DNA from: Vondammii sp040505895
GTDB lineage: Bacteria; Pseudomonadota; Gammaproteobacteria; Chromatiales; Chromatiaceae
Direction: 5' to 3'
Assembly (NCBI GenBank): GCA_040505895.1
Contig: JBEVXU010000006.1
Location: 82,798 to 146,797, forward strand
DNA length: 64,000 bases
Below the pieces are notes generated by a model that worked only from the letters and a program-made list of their open reading frames with translations, had not been told where the DNA came from and did no database searches. Below, piece after piece: positions 16,819 to 25,236 of this stretch. Numbering within the stretch: position 1 is the stretch's first letter; each line of letters starts with the position of its first letter. The position numbers and the translations under genes are program-made.

Positions 16819-17088
16819 TCTAGTGTAGTGTCCTATACTAAGCGGATATTAAGAGACCCACAAAAGATTCAAGTCAAGGCGCAGCCTGCAGTTAATGGTT
16901 TCCCCCTTAACAAAGGCTGTAACGCAGGATTGGATCTTTTGTGGGTCTCCCTTCGGGCGAGGCGAGAAGGCATCATCTGCTGCGTTGCGTCTCTTGTAAA
17001 GGGCGCGCCATTCCCTGCGCGACGCGCCTTGCAGCTAATACCTTCTCGCCTCGCTTAATTACCGTTTAGTACAGGACACTACACTAGA
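16819..17088. repeat. 270-bp compound palindromic element with two inner hairpins
   Basis: The outer arms are 16819-16853 and 17054-17088 (35 bp, 31 matching, ends TCTAGTGTAGTGTCCT / AGGACACTACACTAGA). Two further inverted repeats are nested inside: 16853-16868 with 16934-16949 (GAGACCCACAAAAGAT, perfect) and 16957-16970 with 17041-17054 (GCGAGGCGAGAAGG, perfect). The element fills almost exactly the gap between two gene ends. Short open frames inside are not credible genes. It is probably a non-autonomous mobile element. Confidence 0.75.
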
Positions 17089-17094
17089 GGTGTC

Positions 17095-18288
17095 TTAAGT
17101 CAACGACAGCAGTGCCGAGACCAGCAACTCATCATCATAATAGGGCGCACTGCGCTTACTGATCAGTGGGGTATCAATAATCTGGATGCCGAGATCCCCC
17201 GCCTGCTTGAGTGCTGCAGGGGAGAAACCGCGACCTCTCTTGCTGTCAATCATGATGAAGTTGAGCAGCCTGCGGGTGGCACAATTCGCTCCTGCATCCA
17301 CCCGCAGCTGGCTTAGCAGTGTATTGATCATCAGCTCATGATTCATTCCGATCTGCTCCGGGTCCTTTCCCTGATTTGGGATGTAAACCTTGGGACAGCT
17401 GCGGCCGGCGATGGTGCGCCCTACTCCCTTTGGTAACAGGTTGACCAGCATGCTGGAGTAGAAGCTGCCGTGGGGGTAGCAGATCAGGTCAGCGGACTCG
17501 ATCAGCTTGCGGTTTTTTCCCTTTAGCAGGCAGCTCGCCGGGGTATAACGGTCGAGCCACTGTGACAGGAACAGGCGTTTGACCGGAGAGGTGAGTGGCG
17601 ACATTTCTTTGCCGGTGAGGCGATGTTGACCGATGATGCGACTGCCATCAGCAAGATCGGCGCCGAGGTGCAGATCATCTGTGACCACCGAGCGAACCGT
17701 ACCCAGCACGTTGACCAGTTTTGAGAAGAGGAAGATGATCGGATCGAGGTGGCGATGGTTATTGAGATAGCCGCCGGCAAGAATCAGGTTGCCGATACTG
17801 GCGCCGCGCAGATCGAATGAATCCGGCATCGCCTCCTGGAAGTAGCCCAGATGATTGCAGATAAGGCGACGCATGGGGTTGGATATACCCACCACCAGAC
17901 TGCTCTTGCCCACTACCATTTTGTTTAAGCGTTGACGCAGCTGCTTTTCACTTTTGTGCTTTGGAAAGCGGTAGTTGAAGAGTTGGTAGACTTCAGGGTG
18001 GCCGAGCACAGTTTCATCTGCCAGAGCAATCAGGCGACTGCGCAGGTCGCCGATGGAAGGCATGTCAAAGGCGTTGCGCAGCTCTGCCGAGCTGCCGCCG
18101 GAGTCAAATGGCGTGACCAGATGAGTGGAGTTATGGGTGTAGTTTTTAAGTGCTTTACTGAGACCGTTAAGGGCGGTGCCACCACTGAAGAAGAGCATCC
18201 TGGGCCCCAACTCCGGCGCCTTACGGTAGCGGCCAATTCTCAGTTGATCGGGAATCTCGACTGCGCGGCTAACCTGTAGTGTGCTCAT
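17095..18288 (-). CDS. CofD/YvcK-like protein
   Basis: The product has 397 residues and is soluble. MLFFSGGTALNGLSKAL near residue 31 matches the N-terminal glycine-rich loop of the CofD/YvcK family (2-phospho-L-lactate transferase fold), followed by THLVTPFDSGGSSAELR. Later segments SIGNLILAGGYL and ADLICYPHGSFYSSML fit the same family. CofD makes the F420 precursor; YvcK-type proteins act in cell-envelope and carbon control. The length and divergence resemble the GAK-system CofD-like branch, but I cannot confirm that, and no partner genes of that system are adjacent. Neighbours on the same strand are glucokinase and a DUF218 protein. Confidence 0.75.
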   Translation of the reverse strand: MSTLQVSRAVEIPDQLRIGRYRKAPELGPRMLFFSGGTALNGLSKALKNYTHNSTHLVTPFDSGGSSAELRNAFDMPSIGDLRSRLIALADETVLGHPEVYQLFNYRFPKHKSEKQLRQRLNKMVVGKSSLVVGISNPMRRLICNHLGYFQEAMPDSFDLRGASIGNLILAGGYLNNHRHLDPIIFLFSKLVNVLGTVRSVVTDDLHLGADLADGSRIIGQHRLTGKEMSPLTSPVKRLFLSQWLDRYTPASCLLKGKNRKLIESADLICYPHGSFYSSMLVNLLPKGVGRTIAGRSCPKVYIPNQGKDPEQIGMNHELMINTLLSQLRVDAGANCATRRLLNFIMIDSKRGRGFSPAALKQAGDLGIQIIDTPLISKRSAPYYDDELLVSALLSLT

Positions 18289-18432
18289 GGCGGTGGTGTC
18301 GTCTCTGCTTGATGAAGTCAGTTTAGCTGAAATTTCCTTACGAAGCGCCTATCACTTGCCCTTTAGCGCCGGTCTTGGTGGTAGGACCATAGGTGCATAC
18401 GCTCAATAGTGTGTCGGGATCTACGAGAGGTC

Positions 18433-19434
18433 CTAGTCGGTGACGCTGTAGCCAATGCCCGGCAGGTCGGCAAAAAGCGTCTGGGCGGCGCCTGTCAGTG
18501 CAGGGTAGGGGGCATCGATCAGATAACAGGGAATCCGCTCAAGGTATCCGCTAAAACGTCCATGCCGTTCAAAGCGCTCTCTAAACGGAGACTCAAGAAA
18601 AAAGTGTCCAAGTTTTGGTGGAATGCCGCCACCAATGTAGATGCCGCCGTGGGCCCCCAGAGTAAGGGCGAGGTTGCCGGCAACGGTTCCCAGTACGGCA
18701 CAGAAAAAGGTCAGGCTTTCGCGGCAGACAGGACATTGGTCGGCCATTCCAAGACGACTGATCTCGTCGGCGGGCAGCGCTTTAGCGGGTTCCCCGTTAA
18801 TCTCTGTCAGCGTCAGGTGGATGTTCTCCAATCCCTGGCCGGAGACTATACGCTCAGCAGATACATGCCCGAACCGCTGCTGCAGCCGATCGATGATCGC
18901 CACCTCACTTGCTGTGATTGGTGCGTAGGTGACGTGACCCCCTTCTCCCTGTAGGGGCAACCACTCTCCATCCTTGGTCGCTATCAAGCCTGATACGCCG
19001 AGACCCGTTCCCGGTCCAATAATGCCTTTTACCCCCAGAGGGGCGGAATCACCGCCACCGATCTGCAATCGCTCATCGTCGGCAAGGTAGGGTAACGACA
19101 TCGCCAGAGCGGTGAAGTCATTGAGTATCAGCAGACGCTCAAGGCCAAGCCGACGGCGTAGGGAGTTGGTGGAGAAGGACCAGGGGCCGTTGGTCAGAGT
19201 CACCTGGTCTCCGCTGAGAGTGGCGGCCAAAGCGATGGACGCCTGTGTGGGAGTGGGCATGCCGCTGGTGGAGAGGTACTGTTCAATGGCATCGCCAATA
19301 TCGTTGAACGCCTCACAGCTCACTATGTCCACCGCCGTCGGTCGGCATCCGGCATGGTCCCATAGTGCAAAGCGGGCGTTGGTTCCGCCAATATCAGCAA
19401 TCAGCGTGGCTGTGGTGTTATCAGTGGTTGCCAT
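18433..19434 (-). CDS. glk: Glucokinase
   Basis: The product has 333 residues. IADIGGTNARFALWD is the N-terminal phosphate loop of the bacterial Glk family. LILNDFTALA carries the catalytic Asp, IGPGTGLGVSG the second phosphate loop, and LQGEGGHVTYAP the family glutamate/histidine segment. LGAHGGIYIGGGIPP closes the C-terminal lobe. It phosphorylates glucose with ATP in the cytoplasm. The start ATG (19434) overlaps the stop of the upstream DUF218 gene in a TGATG junction, so translation is coupled. GAPDH lies upstream on the same strand; together they point to use of internal glucose or glycogen, an inference from proximity. Confidence 0.92.
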   Translation of the reverse strand: MATTDNTTATLIADIGGTNARFALWDHAGCRPTAVDIVSCEAFNDIGDAIEQYLSTSGMPTPTQASIALAATLSGDQVTLTNGPWSFSTNSLRRRLGLERLLILNDFTALAMSLPYLADDERLQIGGGDSAPLGVKGIIGPGTGLGVSGLIATKDGEWLPLQGEGGHVTYAPITASEVAIIDRLQQRFGHVSAERIVSGQGLENIHLTLTEINGEPAKALPADEISRLGMADQCPVCRESLTFFCAVLGTVAGNLALTLGAHGGIYIGGGIPPKLGHFFLESPFRERFERHGRFSGYLERIPCYLIDAPYPALTGAAQTLFADLPGIGYSVTD

Positions 19435-20114
19435 CAATGTTCCTTACTCTTTTCCGATGGCTGCTCAGGAGAGGATTTTCCCCAGTAGTAGAGCCATGCA
19501 CCATACTCCGCCAGCAGCTGCCTGATCTGCCTGCCGCTGTGCCACCAGCGGTCGGGATCGAAGGGATCCTCATCAGCCGCCGCCATCTGGATTTTGAGTT
19601 GCCCATGGTACTGCTGTTGCCAGATGTATCTAGCCCGTCGTGTATGAAATTTACTGGTAGTGACAATAACGGACTGAATTGAATGTTGTGCCAGCTGAGC
19701 ACCGGTAATTGCCGCCTCGGAGATGGTGTCGTAGGCATCCGCAGCATTTATGATAATCACCCTCTCCTTCGGGACACCAAAAAATTCAAGCATGGCAACG
19801 GGGTTTTCATGCCAGGGGGAGGGCGCATTGAAGCCCCGGGCCTCCAGGCGTCGGATAAAGCCGGTCTTGCGGTTACCATTGATCACTATGTAATTCACCA
19901 GGCCTCTGTTATATATCTCAGCCGCCTGCATAAGGCGTGGCGAGTAACCGATACCGGTGCTGAGTACGACAGCGGCATCCGCCCTTTCGAGTTCTGCATT
20001 ATATCGAATCAGGGAGTGACCAAGATAGCTTAGGAGCCGTGGAGCGATGAGCAGCAGAATAAGCAGTGTGGCGGTGAGGAGTATGGCCTTGAAATGGCGA
20101 CAGAAGAGAGTCAT
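19434..20114 (-). CDS. DUF218 (YdcF/SanA/ElyC-like) membrane-anchored protein
   Basis: The product has about 226 residues. It has an N-terminal membrane helix (ILLTATLLILLLIAPRLL), then the DUF218 domain: ADAAVVLSTGIGYSPRL, YIVINGN, AADAYDTISEA and SVIVTTSKFHTRRA. Related proteins act in envelope biogenesis, including lipid II carrier handling and vancomycin tolerance, but most are uncharacterised. I place the start at 20114 (MTLFCRHF) because upstream in-frame codons give an unlikely 41-residue extension. It is coupled to glk. Confidence 0.82.
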   Translation of the reverse strand: MTLFCRHFKAILLTATLLILLLIAPRLLSYLGHSLIRYNAELERADAAVVLSTGIGYSPRLMQAAEIYNRGLVNYIVINGNRKTGFIRRLEARGFNAPSPWHENPVAMLEFFGVPKERVIIINAADAYDTISEAAITGAQLAQHSIQSVIVTTSKFHTRRARYIWQQQYHGQLKIQMAAADEDPFDPDRWWHSGRQIRQLLAEYGAWLYYWGKSSPEQPSEKSKEH

Positions 20115-20297
20115 AAGGCCATTATACTCACGACACCGTTGTTGCGGCACCCGATCAGGCAGAGAGAGATGCTCTGCCCAATCGAATAGAGAAACGCCGT
20201 GTTGAAAATTTAGCCGATAGCTTGCTATCGGCTGCAATCATGCCCTTGGCCGCAGGTCACCCGGGCATCATGCGACTCACAATGTTGGAACAGGGTT

Positions 20298-21305
20298 TCA
20301 GCCCAACAGGCCCTTGGCAACCTTTGCAGCTAATTCGATCATCCGGTTTACATAGCCCCACTCATTGTCATACCAGATGTAGAGTTTGACCTGTGTATTA
20401 TTGACCACCATGGTGGAGGGGGCATCAATAATCGCTGAGCGTGGATCATTGAGATAGTCCACTGATACGAGGGGGCGCTCTTCATAGCCGAGTATTCCCT
20501 TGAGTTCGCCCTCTGCCGCCTCCTGAAAATAGCCATTCACCTCTTCAACAGTTACCGGCCGCGCCGCCTCGAAGACAAGATCGGTGAGGGAGGCGTTGAG
20601 CAGGGGAATACGCACGGCGTGACCGTTGAGCTTACCGGTGAGCTCGGGAAATATTTTGGTGATGGCCTTGGCTGAACCGGTACTGGTCGGAATCAGTGAT
20701 TGGCCGCAGGCGCGTGCCCGTCTGAGGTCTTTGTGCCCCTTGTCGATAATGGTCTGAGTGTTGGTGATGTCGTGGATAGTGGTCATGCAGCCGTGAACGA
20801 TGCCGATTTTTTCATGCATCACCTTTACCACAGGAGCCAGACAATTGGTTGTACAGGAGGCGGCTGTGATCAGGTGATGCTCTGCGGGATCGTACTGATC
20901 ATCATTGATGCCATAGACGATGTTAAGCGCCCCTTGGGTAGGCGCTGCAACGATCACCTTCTTTACGCCCTGGTCAAAGTAGTTGTTGAGTGTTTCCGGT
21001 TTTTTGTGGTGCTTGCCGGTGGCTTCGATAACGATGTCGCAGCCGGACCAGTCGCTGTCGCCGATGGCGCTGTTTGAGGAGTAATCAATTGTACGGCCGT
21101 CAACCAGCATGCTGTCGTCTGTTGCTGCAGTATCCGTATCCCAGGTGCCGTGTACTGAATCGAACTTGAGCAGGTGTGCCGAACCCGTGGCGTCGGTGGC
21201 AATCTCATTGACGCGCACAATTTCAAACTCCGGCCGGTTCCAGCCTGCACGTAGCCCAAGGCGTCCCATACGGCCGAAGCCATTGATACCAATGCGTATT
21301 GTCAC
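20298..21305 (-). CDS. gap: Glyceraldehyde-3-phosphate dehydrogenase, type I (ArsJ-associated-like)
   Basis: The product has 335 residues. The NAD-binding start is IRIGINGFGRMGRLGLRA. The catalytic Cys is Cys151 in AASCTTNCLAP, with the general-base His in MTTIHDITNTQT, and ARACGQSLIPTSTGSAKA and WYDNEWGYVNRM complete the family pattern. It interconverts glyceraldehyde 3-phosphate and 1,3-bisphosphoglycerate. Several segments (HKDLRRARACG, LNDPRSAIIDA, GILGYEERPLVS) resemble the branch found beside arsJ, which makes 1-arseno-3-phosphoglycerate for efflux. No arsJ or arsR is seen in this window, so the arsenate role is only a possibility. No other glycolytic gene except glk is near. Confidence 0.9.
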   Translation of the reverse strand: MTIRIGINGFGRMGRLGLRAGWNRPEFEIVRVNEIATDATGSAHLLKFDSVHGTWDTDTAATDDSMLVDGRTIDYSSNSAIGDSDWSGCDIVIEATGKHHKKPETLNNYFDQGVKKVIVAAPTQGALNIVYGINDDQYDPAEHHLITAASCTTNCLAPVVKVMHEKIGIVHGCMTTIHDITNTQTIIDKGHKDLRRARACGQSLIPTSTGSAKAITKIFPELTGKLNGHAVRIPLLNASLTDLVFEAARPVTVEEVNGYFQEAAEGELKGILGYEERPLVSVDYLNDPRSAIIDAPSTMVVNNTQVKLYIWYDNEWGYVNRMIELAAKVAKGLLG

Positions 21306-21375
21306 TTGATTAATCTCCAGGTTATCGCTGTGCCCGGTCGGGCACTGGGCGGAGTGAATTAGATTAAAACGGTTC

Positions 21376-21509
21376 TACACAATAATCCGGAACTTGGGTG
21401 TAGGAGCGAACTTGTTCGCGAAGAACACACCTCGGAGCTTATCGCGAACAAGTTCGCTCCTACAGCGCCCCTTTATTACCAAAAAAATGGCTTTCAGGAA
21501 TATTGTGCA
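21376..21509. repeat. Compound REP element, copy 1 (134 bp)
   Basis: The inner palindrome has perfect 23-bp arms at 21399-21421 and 21442-21464 (TGTAGGAGCGAACTTGTTCG...). It is flanked by a second, outer inverted repeat: TACACAATAATCCGGAAC at the left and TTCAGGAATATTGTGCA at the right. The same two-shell layout recurs at 54984-55130. Confidence 0.8.
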
Positions 21510-21562
21510 TAGCCAATTAGATTATAAGCTCTCACCAGCATATATCAGTTGATTACCACGGA

Positions 21563-22198
21563 TCAATTGTGATGTTTCTGATGTACGTTTGGACTATCTG
21601 GGGTTAGGTTGCTTTCCAACCAGATGAAGAGGGTGCCCGCCAATAGGCCGGCCACCAACCCTGCCGCGTGGGCTTCGGGTACTGCCGCCCATGCGGTGGA
21701 TGTGAATATTGCATCGCCCAGTGATATCTCAACAGCGATTTTGAGTGCGGCGAGGGAGCCGATCAATAGATAGGCAGGGTCGCTTCTGCATCTCCATAGC
21801 GTCAGCAGGCCACAGGCAAGCAGTGCATTGAGCAGCCCCGAGAGGCCGCAGTAGGCCTGCATCCAGGGGAGTTGCCACCAGAGCCAGGCATCAATGACAA
21901 CGGTTGCCGTTGCCAGCAGCAGGAGTAGCTGCCAGAGGGGGGATTTCTCAAATAGGTAGGCGGTAATCGCCAGTCCGGCAACGTCAAACAGCAGATGCTG
22001 CAGGTCGCTGTGGACCCAGTGTCCGGTCAGTAGCCGCCACCACTCACCGGCGGCTATGGCTTCACGCTCATAGACCAGCGCCTCCGGTGCCGGACCCAGC
22101 AGCCAATAGAGCAGCAGGGCCGGGAGTGTCAGAGTGAGGGTGCGCCATGGCAGCAGTAGGCTGTCATGGCGCACTGGTTGTGGCTGGAAAGCCGTCAC
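21563..22198 (-). CDS. rrtA: Rhombosortase (rhomboid-type protease for GlyGly-CTERM proteins)
   Basis: The product has 211 residues with about six membrane segments. It has the rhomboid features WWRLLTGHWVHSDLQHLLFD, the catalytic serine in YCGLSGLLNA, and the catalytic histidine in PEAHAAGLVAGL. The small size and pattern fit the rhombosortase family, which cleaves the C-terminal GlyGly-CTERM tail of secreted proteins at the inner membrane. The gene upstream on the same strand, 3 bp away, encodes a protein ending in such a tail, which strongly supports this assignment. The C-terminal TPDSPNVHQKHHN is a polar tail. Confidence 0.85.
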   Translation of the reverse strand: MTAFQPQPVRHDSLLLPWRTLTLTLPALLLYWLLGPAPEALVYEREAIAAGEWWRLLTGHWVHSDLQHLLFDVAGLAITAYLFEKSPLWQLLLLLATATVVIDAWLWWQLPWMQAYCGLSGLLNALLACGLLTLWRCRSDPAYLLIGSLAALKIAVEISLGDAIFTSTAWAAVPEAHAAGLVAGLLAGTLFIWLESNLTPDSPNVHQKHHN

Positions 22199-22201
22199 TG
22201 A

Positions 22202-24283
22202 TCAGCCCTCACTTCCTTTTCTTCTGAAGATCAGAAGTGCGGGGATACCGGCCAGAATTATCAGGCCGAGTGGATCGATGGCTCCGCCTCCTGATGAGCC
22301 GCGTGTGGTCGCCCGGTTGCTGCTGTACATCGGCTGGGCGCTGTCCACGCGACGGCTCTGTGCAGGGCGAGTGGCACGCTGTTGACGTGCGGCCTCTTCA
22401 ACGGCCAGGCGCTTTTTATTGCGACGCTCGATCCCGCGTTGTTGAAATACCTCATCACGCAATACCACCATGGAGGTGTAGTCGGTTACCAGACCATACT
22501 CCACACCCAGATCGGTCACCGCCTGCTTGAGATCGGCCTTTTCACCGAAGTCGTTCATCTCATTGGTCAGGTGTTCGATAGTGGCGTAGGCCCATAGGCG
22601 TTCCAGCTCAGGATTCTCACTGCTGTTTTTGGGAAAGGCAAAGCGGGTTTTGTAAGCGGTTTTGCTACCCGATATCTTGCCGCTAAGGGTGACATCCGCC
22701 TCGCCCTCACCCCAATAGTGCCCCAGTATCACCAGCTGCTGTCCACGGTAGAGTGAGCCGATACGTTTTGGCGTCATCTCGGTAACCTTGATCCCTTTGA
22801 TATCGATCTCCACATCATGCAGCGCCTGGTGGGTCACCTTGCTTTTCGCCAACAGAATCTGCCCGACGATATCGTCACTGTTGGATACGCTGATATAGAA
22901 ACCGTTGGAGGCTTTTGTGATCGCCTCCAGCATGGGACGGTTGTTGCTGTTGCCCATGATAAAGGTGAAGAGCCGTATATCCCGTTTATCGATAAGCTCA
23001 AGGAATTTACGCTGCTCGGTCTCACCGACATTGGCAACACCGTCGGTGACTAGCATGATGGCTGAGGTACGATCGGCGTCAATCCCCTTTAGGCCCAGCT
23101 TGAGGCCGCTATAGAGGTTGGTACCATTGCCGGGCTGCACCTTTGCCACTTTCTCAATATAACGAGCCACATTTTCAGTGGAGGCGGTGACATAGCCGTT
23201 GGTCATCTCATGGGCCCCGTTGTTAAACAGAACAATGCGAAAACGGTCGTTGGGGCGCATGGCGCTCAGTGCTTTCTCCACTCCCTCCGCCAGGGCGGCA
23301 TATTTACCATTCATTGAGCCGGAGATGTCGAGGACGAAGGTCCAGTCGCCCCCCTCGGTGATGGGTTGCAGATCATCGCCCGGTGTTACCACCATCATAA
23401 ACGTGCCTTTTTTGGCGCCGGCGGGTTTGTGTGCGATCAGTTCCACTGCTCCCGGCAGGTTGTCGGCCTGACGCCAGTAGACTGCGATATCCTTGTCCAG
23501 GGTGTAGACAGGTTGACCGGAAGTGGCAGTAGAAGGGGAGGCGTTAGGGGGCTCCTCCTGGGCATTGTTCGTGCTCTGGGTGCCACTGTCGATCACCATG
23601 TCCCACTCTCCGTCACTTTTGTGGCTGATGGCGGCTTGGGGGTGGCTTGGGGCGCGTAGGGCATCCACCGGCCAGGCGGATTTGACCTTCAGTTTGAAGC
23701 TGAAGCGCTCCCTGACCTTTTCATTGGCGGTCCAGAAGGAGAGCTTCGCCTCATCCACGCCACCCTCTTCAAGAGGGTATACATAACGGCCGATGCCGCT
23801 GTCGATATGGGCGGGCTGGAGATAGACCAGACGTATCTTTGTCTCTTGTCCGGCCCGTACAGGGTGAACGCTGACATCAAAGGTTTTATAGCTATCCTTC
23901 TCGGTGATGCCGGCTTCATGACCGGCGGCCTTCTCCTCTTCGTAGACTTTACGGGCCTCCTTTTTCTCCAGCACCTCGCCGCTTACCGGTTTGCCGTCGA
24001 TCCAGAGAGTGAACTCGGCCACCGCGCCATGTTCGGGTACCGGAAAGGAGTAGATCGCCTCCAGGTCTCTGCTGTGGGGATTGTGAAAGGTCTGCTCGAC
24101 ACGGGTAATGGCGTAGCCATCTTCGATGGTCACTTCTACTTCATGCTGTTTGATCTCCAGCTCCGGCAGGCTTTTGTCCGCCGGGGTGAGCAGTCCTGCG
24201 GCATCGGCGAGGGAGAACCAGGTGGTAAATATGGATAAGAGCAGCATCAATCCCAGACGGAATGATTTTTTTCTCAGTTTCAT
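22202..24283 (-). CDS. VIT-vWA domain surface protein with GlyGly-CTERM tail
   Basis: The product has about 693 residues. A signal peptide (to about 30, ending ADA) is followed by a VIT domain (ELEIKQHEVEVTIEDGYAI, RVEQTFHNP, DLEAIYSFPVPEHGAV) and a vWA domain with MIDAS motif DISGSMNGK and later TNLYSG and LVTDGVANVGE. The tail is SSGGGAIDPLGLI, then a hydrophobic helix, then RRKG: a GlyGly-CTERM sorting signal. The domain order matches the marine proteobacterial sortase-target family, but here the processing enzyme is the adjacent rhombosortase, not a class GN sortase. The second ATG (24283) is favoured because AGGAG lies at proper distance. Function is probably adhesion or surface interaction. 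Confidence 0.87.
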   Translation of the reverse strand: MKLRKKSFRLGLMLLLSIFTTWFSLADAAGLLTPADKSLPELEIKQHEVEVTIEDGYAITRVEQTFHNPHSRDLEAIYSFPVPEHGAVAEFTLWIDGKPVSGEVLEKKEARKVYEEEKAAGHEAGITEKDSYKTFDVSVHPVRAGQETKIRLVYLQPAHIDSGIGRYVYPLEEGGVDEAKLSFWTANEKVRERFSFKLKVKSAWPVDALRAPSHPQAAISHKSDGEWDMVIDSGTQSTNNAQEEPPNASPSTATSGQPVYTLDKDIAVYWRQADNLPGAVELIAHKPAGAKKGTFMMVVTPGDDLQPITEGGDWTFVLDISGSMNGKYAALAEGVEKALSAMRPNDRFRIVLFNNGAHEMTNGYVTASTENVARYIEKVAKVQPGNGTNLYSGLKLGLKGIDADRTSAIMLVTDGVANVGETEQRKFLELIDKRDIRLFTFIMGNSNNRPMLEAITKASNGFYISVSNSDDIVGQILLAKSKVTHQALHDVEIDIKGIKVTEMTPKRIGSLYRGQQLVILGHYWGEGEADVTLSGKISGSKTAYKTRFAFPKNSSENPELERLWAYATIEHLTNEMNDFGEKADLKQAVTDLGVEYGLVTDYTSMVVLRDEVFQQRGIERRNKKRLAVEEAARQQRATRPAQSRRVDSAQPMYSSNRATTRGSSGGGAIDPLGLIILAGIPALLIFRRKGSEG

Positions 24284-24299
24284 CGTCATCTCCTTTTAA

Positions 24300-24421
24300 T
24301 TGAACGTTGTTCAAAATAGAGTCCAAAAAACACCCGGGGTAACCAGGATTATTTGAACTATGTTTAATTTATAGCCGATAATTAAACGATGTTCAATATA
24401 TATTTTTGAACATTGTTTAAT
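24300..24421. promoter_or_regulatory. Divergent promoter region with four operator-like repeats
   Basis: A 16-bp motif close to TTGAACATTGTTTAAT occurs at 24353-24368 and 24406-24421. It occurs in reverse at 24381-24396 (ATTAAACGATGTTCAA, one mismatch), making a 41-bp inverted pair around a T/A-rich centre. A palindromic variant TTGAACGTTGTTCAA is at 24300-24314, just before the vWA gene. The array lies between the vWA gene and tetR, so TetR binding with autoregulation is likely. Confidence 0.75.
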
Positions 24422-24468
24422 GATTGGCTAATCTGAACCTGACAGAGAGGTTTACTTAGAGGTGTAAG

Positions 24469-25071
24469 ATGGGGCGACGCAGTGATCACAGCCGTGAAGA
24501 GATCAGCCGTATGGCGCTGGATGCGGCTGTGGAGATCGTCAGGCAGGAAGGACTTTCGGGTCTGACGGCGCGGAAGGTTGCCGCAAAGATTGGCTACGCC
24601 CCGGGAACCCTCTATGTCGTCTTTCGTAATCAGGATGAACTGATTCTCAATCTTAATGCCAGGACCCTGGACCAGCTCCACCTGTTTCTTGAGGAGGCTG
24701 TGCTGCACTGCGGTAAACCCCAGGATTGCATTCTCAAACTGGCCCATGCATACGTCGCGTTTGCCGCTGAGCAGGCCAACCTCTGGAGTGCCGTCTTTGA
24801 ACATCGACTTGCAGAGGGTGAAGAGGGGCCGCTGTGGTATCAGGAGAAAATCGAACGCCTTTTTCTACTGGTAGAGGGGCCGCTTCGACAACTCGACAAT
24901 GGTTCCAGTGACAGTGAAGTACGTCTGGCGGCCAACGCCCTCTGGAGTGGTATACACGGCGTCTGTACCCTCCGTCAGGTGGGTAGCCTGGAGAGAGGTG
25001 GTGGAAGAGAGGCGGCGGCTATTGTTGAGTCACTGGTAAGCCACTATCTGGTTGGTTACGCTAGCGTTTAA
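24469..25071 (+). CDS. TetR-family transcriptional regulator
   Basis: The product has 200 residues. The N-terminal helix-turn-helix is MALDAAVEIVRQEGLSGLTA, then RKVAAKIGYAPGTLYVVFRN (residues about 13-58), with the family GTLY-x-F motif. The C-terminal ligand domain contains ALWSGIHGVCTL, typical of the WHG-type TetR C-terminal domain. It is divergent from the VIT-vWA/rhombosortase pair across the operator array, so it probably represses that pair and itself. The ligand is unknown. The ATG start has AGAGG about 10 bases upstream. Confidence 0.9.
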   Translation: MGRRSDHSREEISRMALDAAVEIVRQEGLSGLTARKVAAKIGYAPGTLYVVFRNQDELILNLNARTLDQLHLFLEEAVLHCGKPQDCILKLAHAYVAFAAEQANLWSAVFEHRLAEGEEGPLWYQEKIERLFLLVEGPLRQLDNGSSDSEVRLAANALWSGIHGVCTLRQVGSLERGGGREAAAIVESLVSHYLVGYASV

Positions 25072-25236
25072 AATTACGTAATAGGGCGAATATTAGGGTA
25101 TCATTAATACTAATCAGGTCTGATAGCGGCCATTATGAATGGTTTTCTGACTTTATGTCAGTATTTTTGAGTTTTAGTAGCTTCCCTGATGTGACCGCGC
25201 TGAGCATTTTCTCAATCTGCAATAAGGAAAAAAATA

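Noticed and set aside
16812..17094. Open frame of 131 codons over the compound palindrome
   Set aside because: The sequence is explained by nested inverted repeats, and the peptide is not protein-like.
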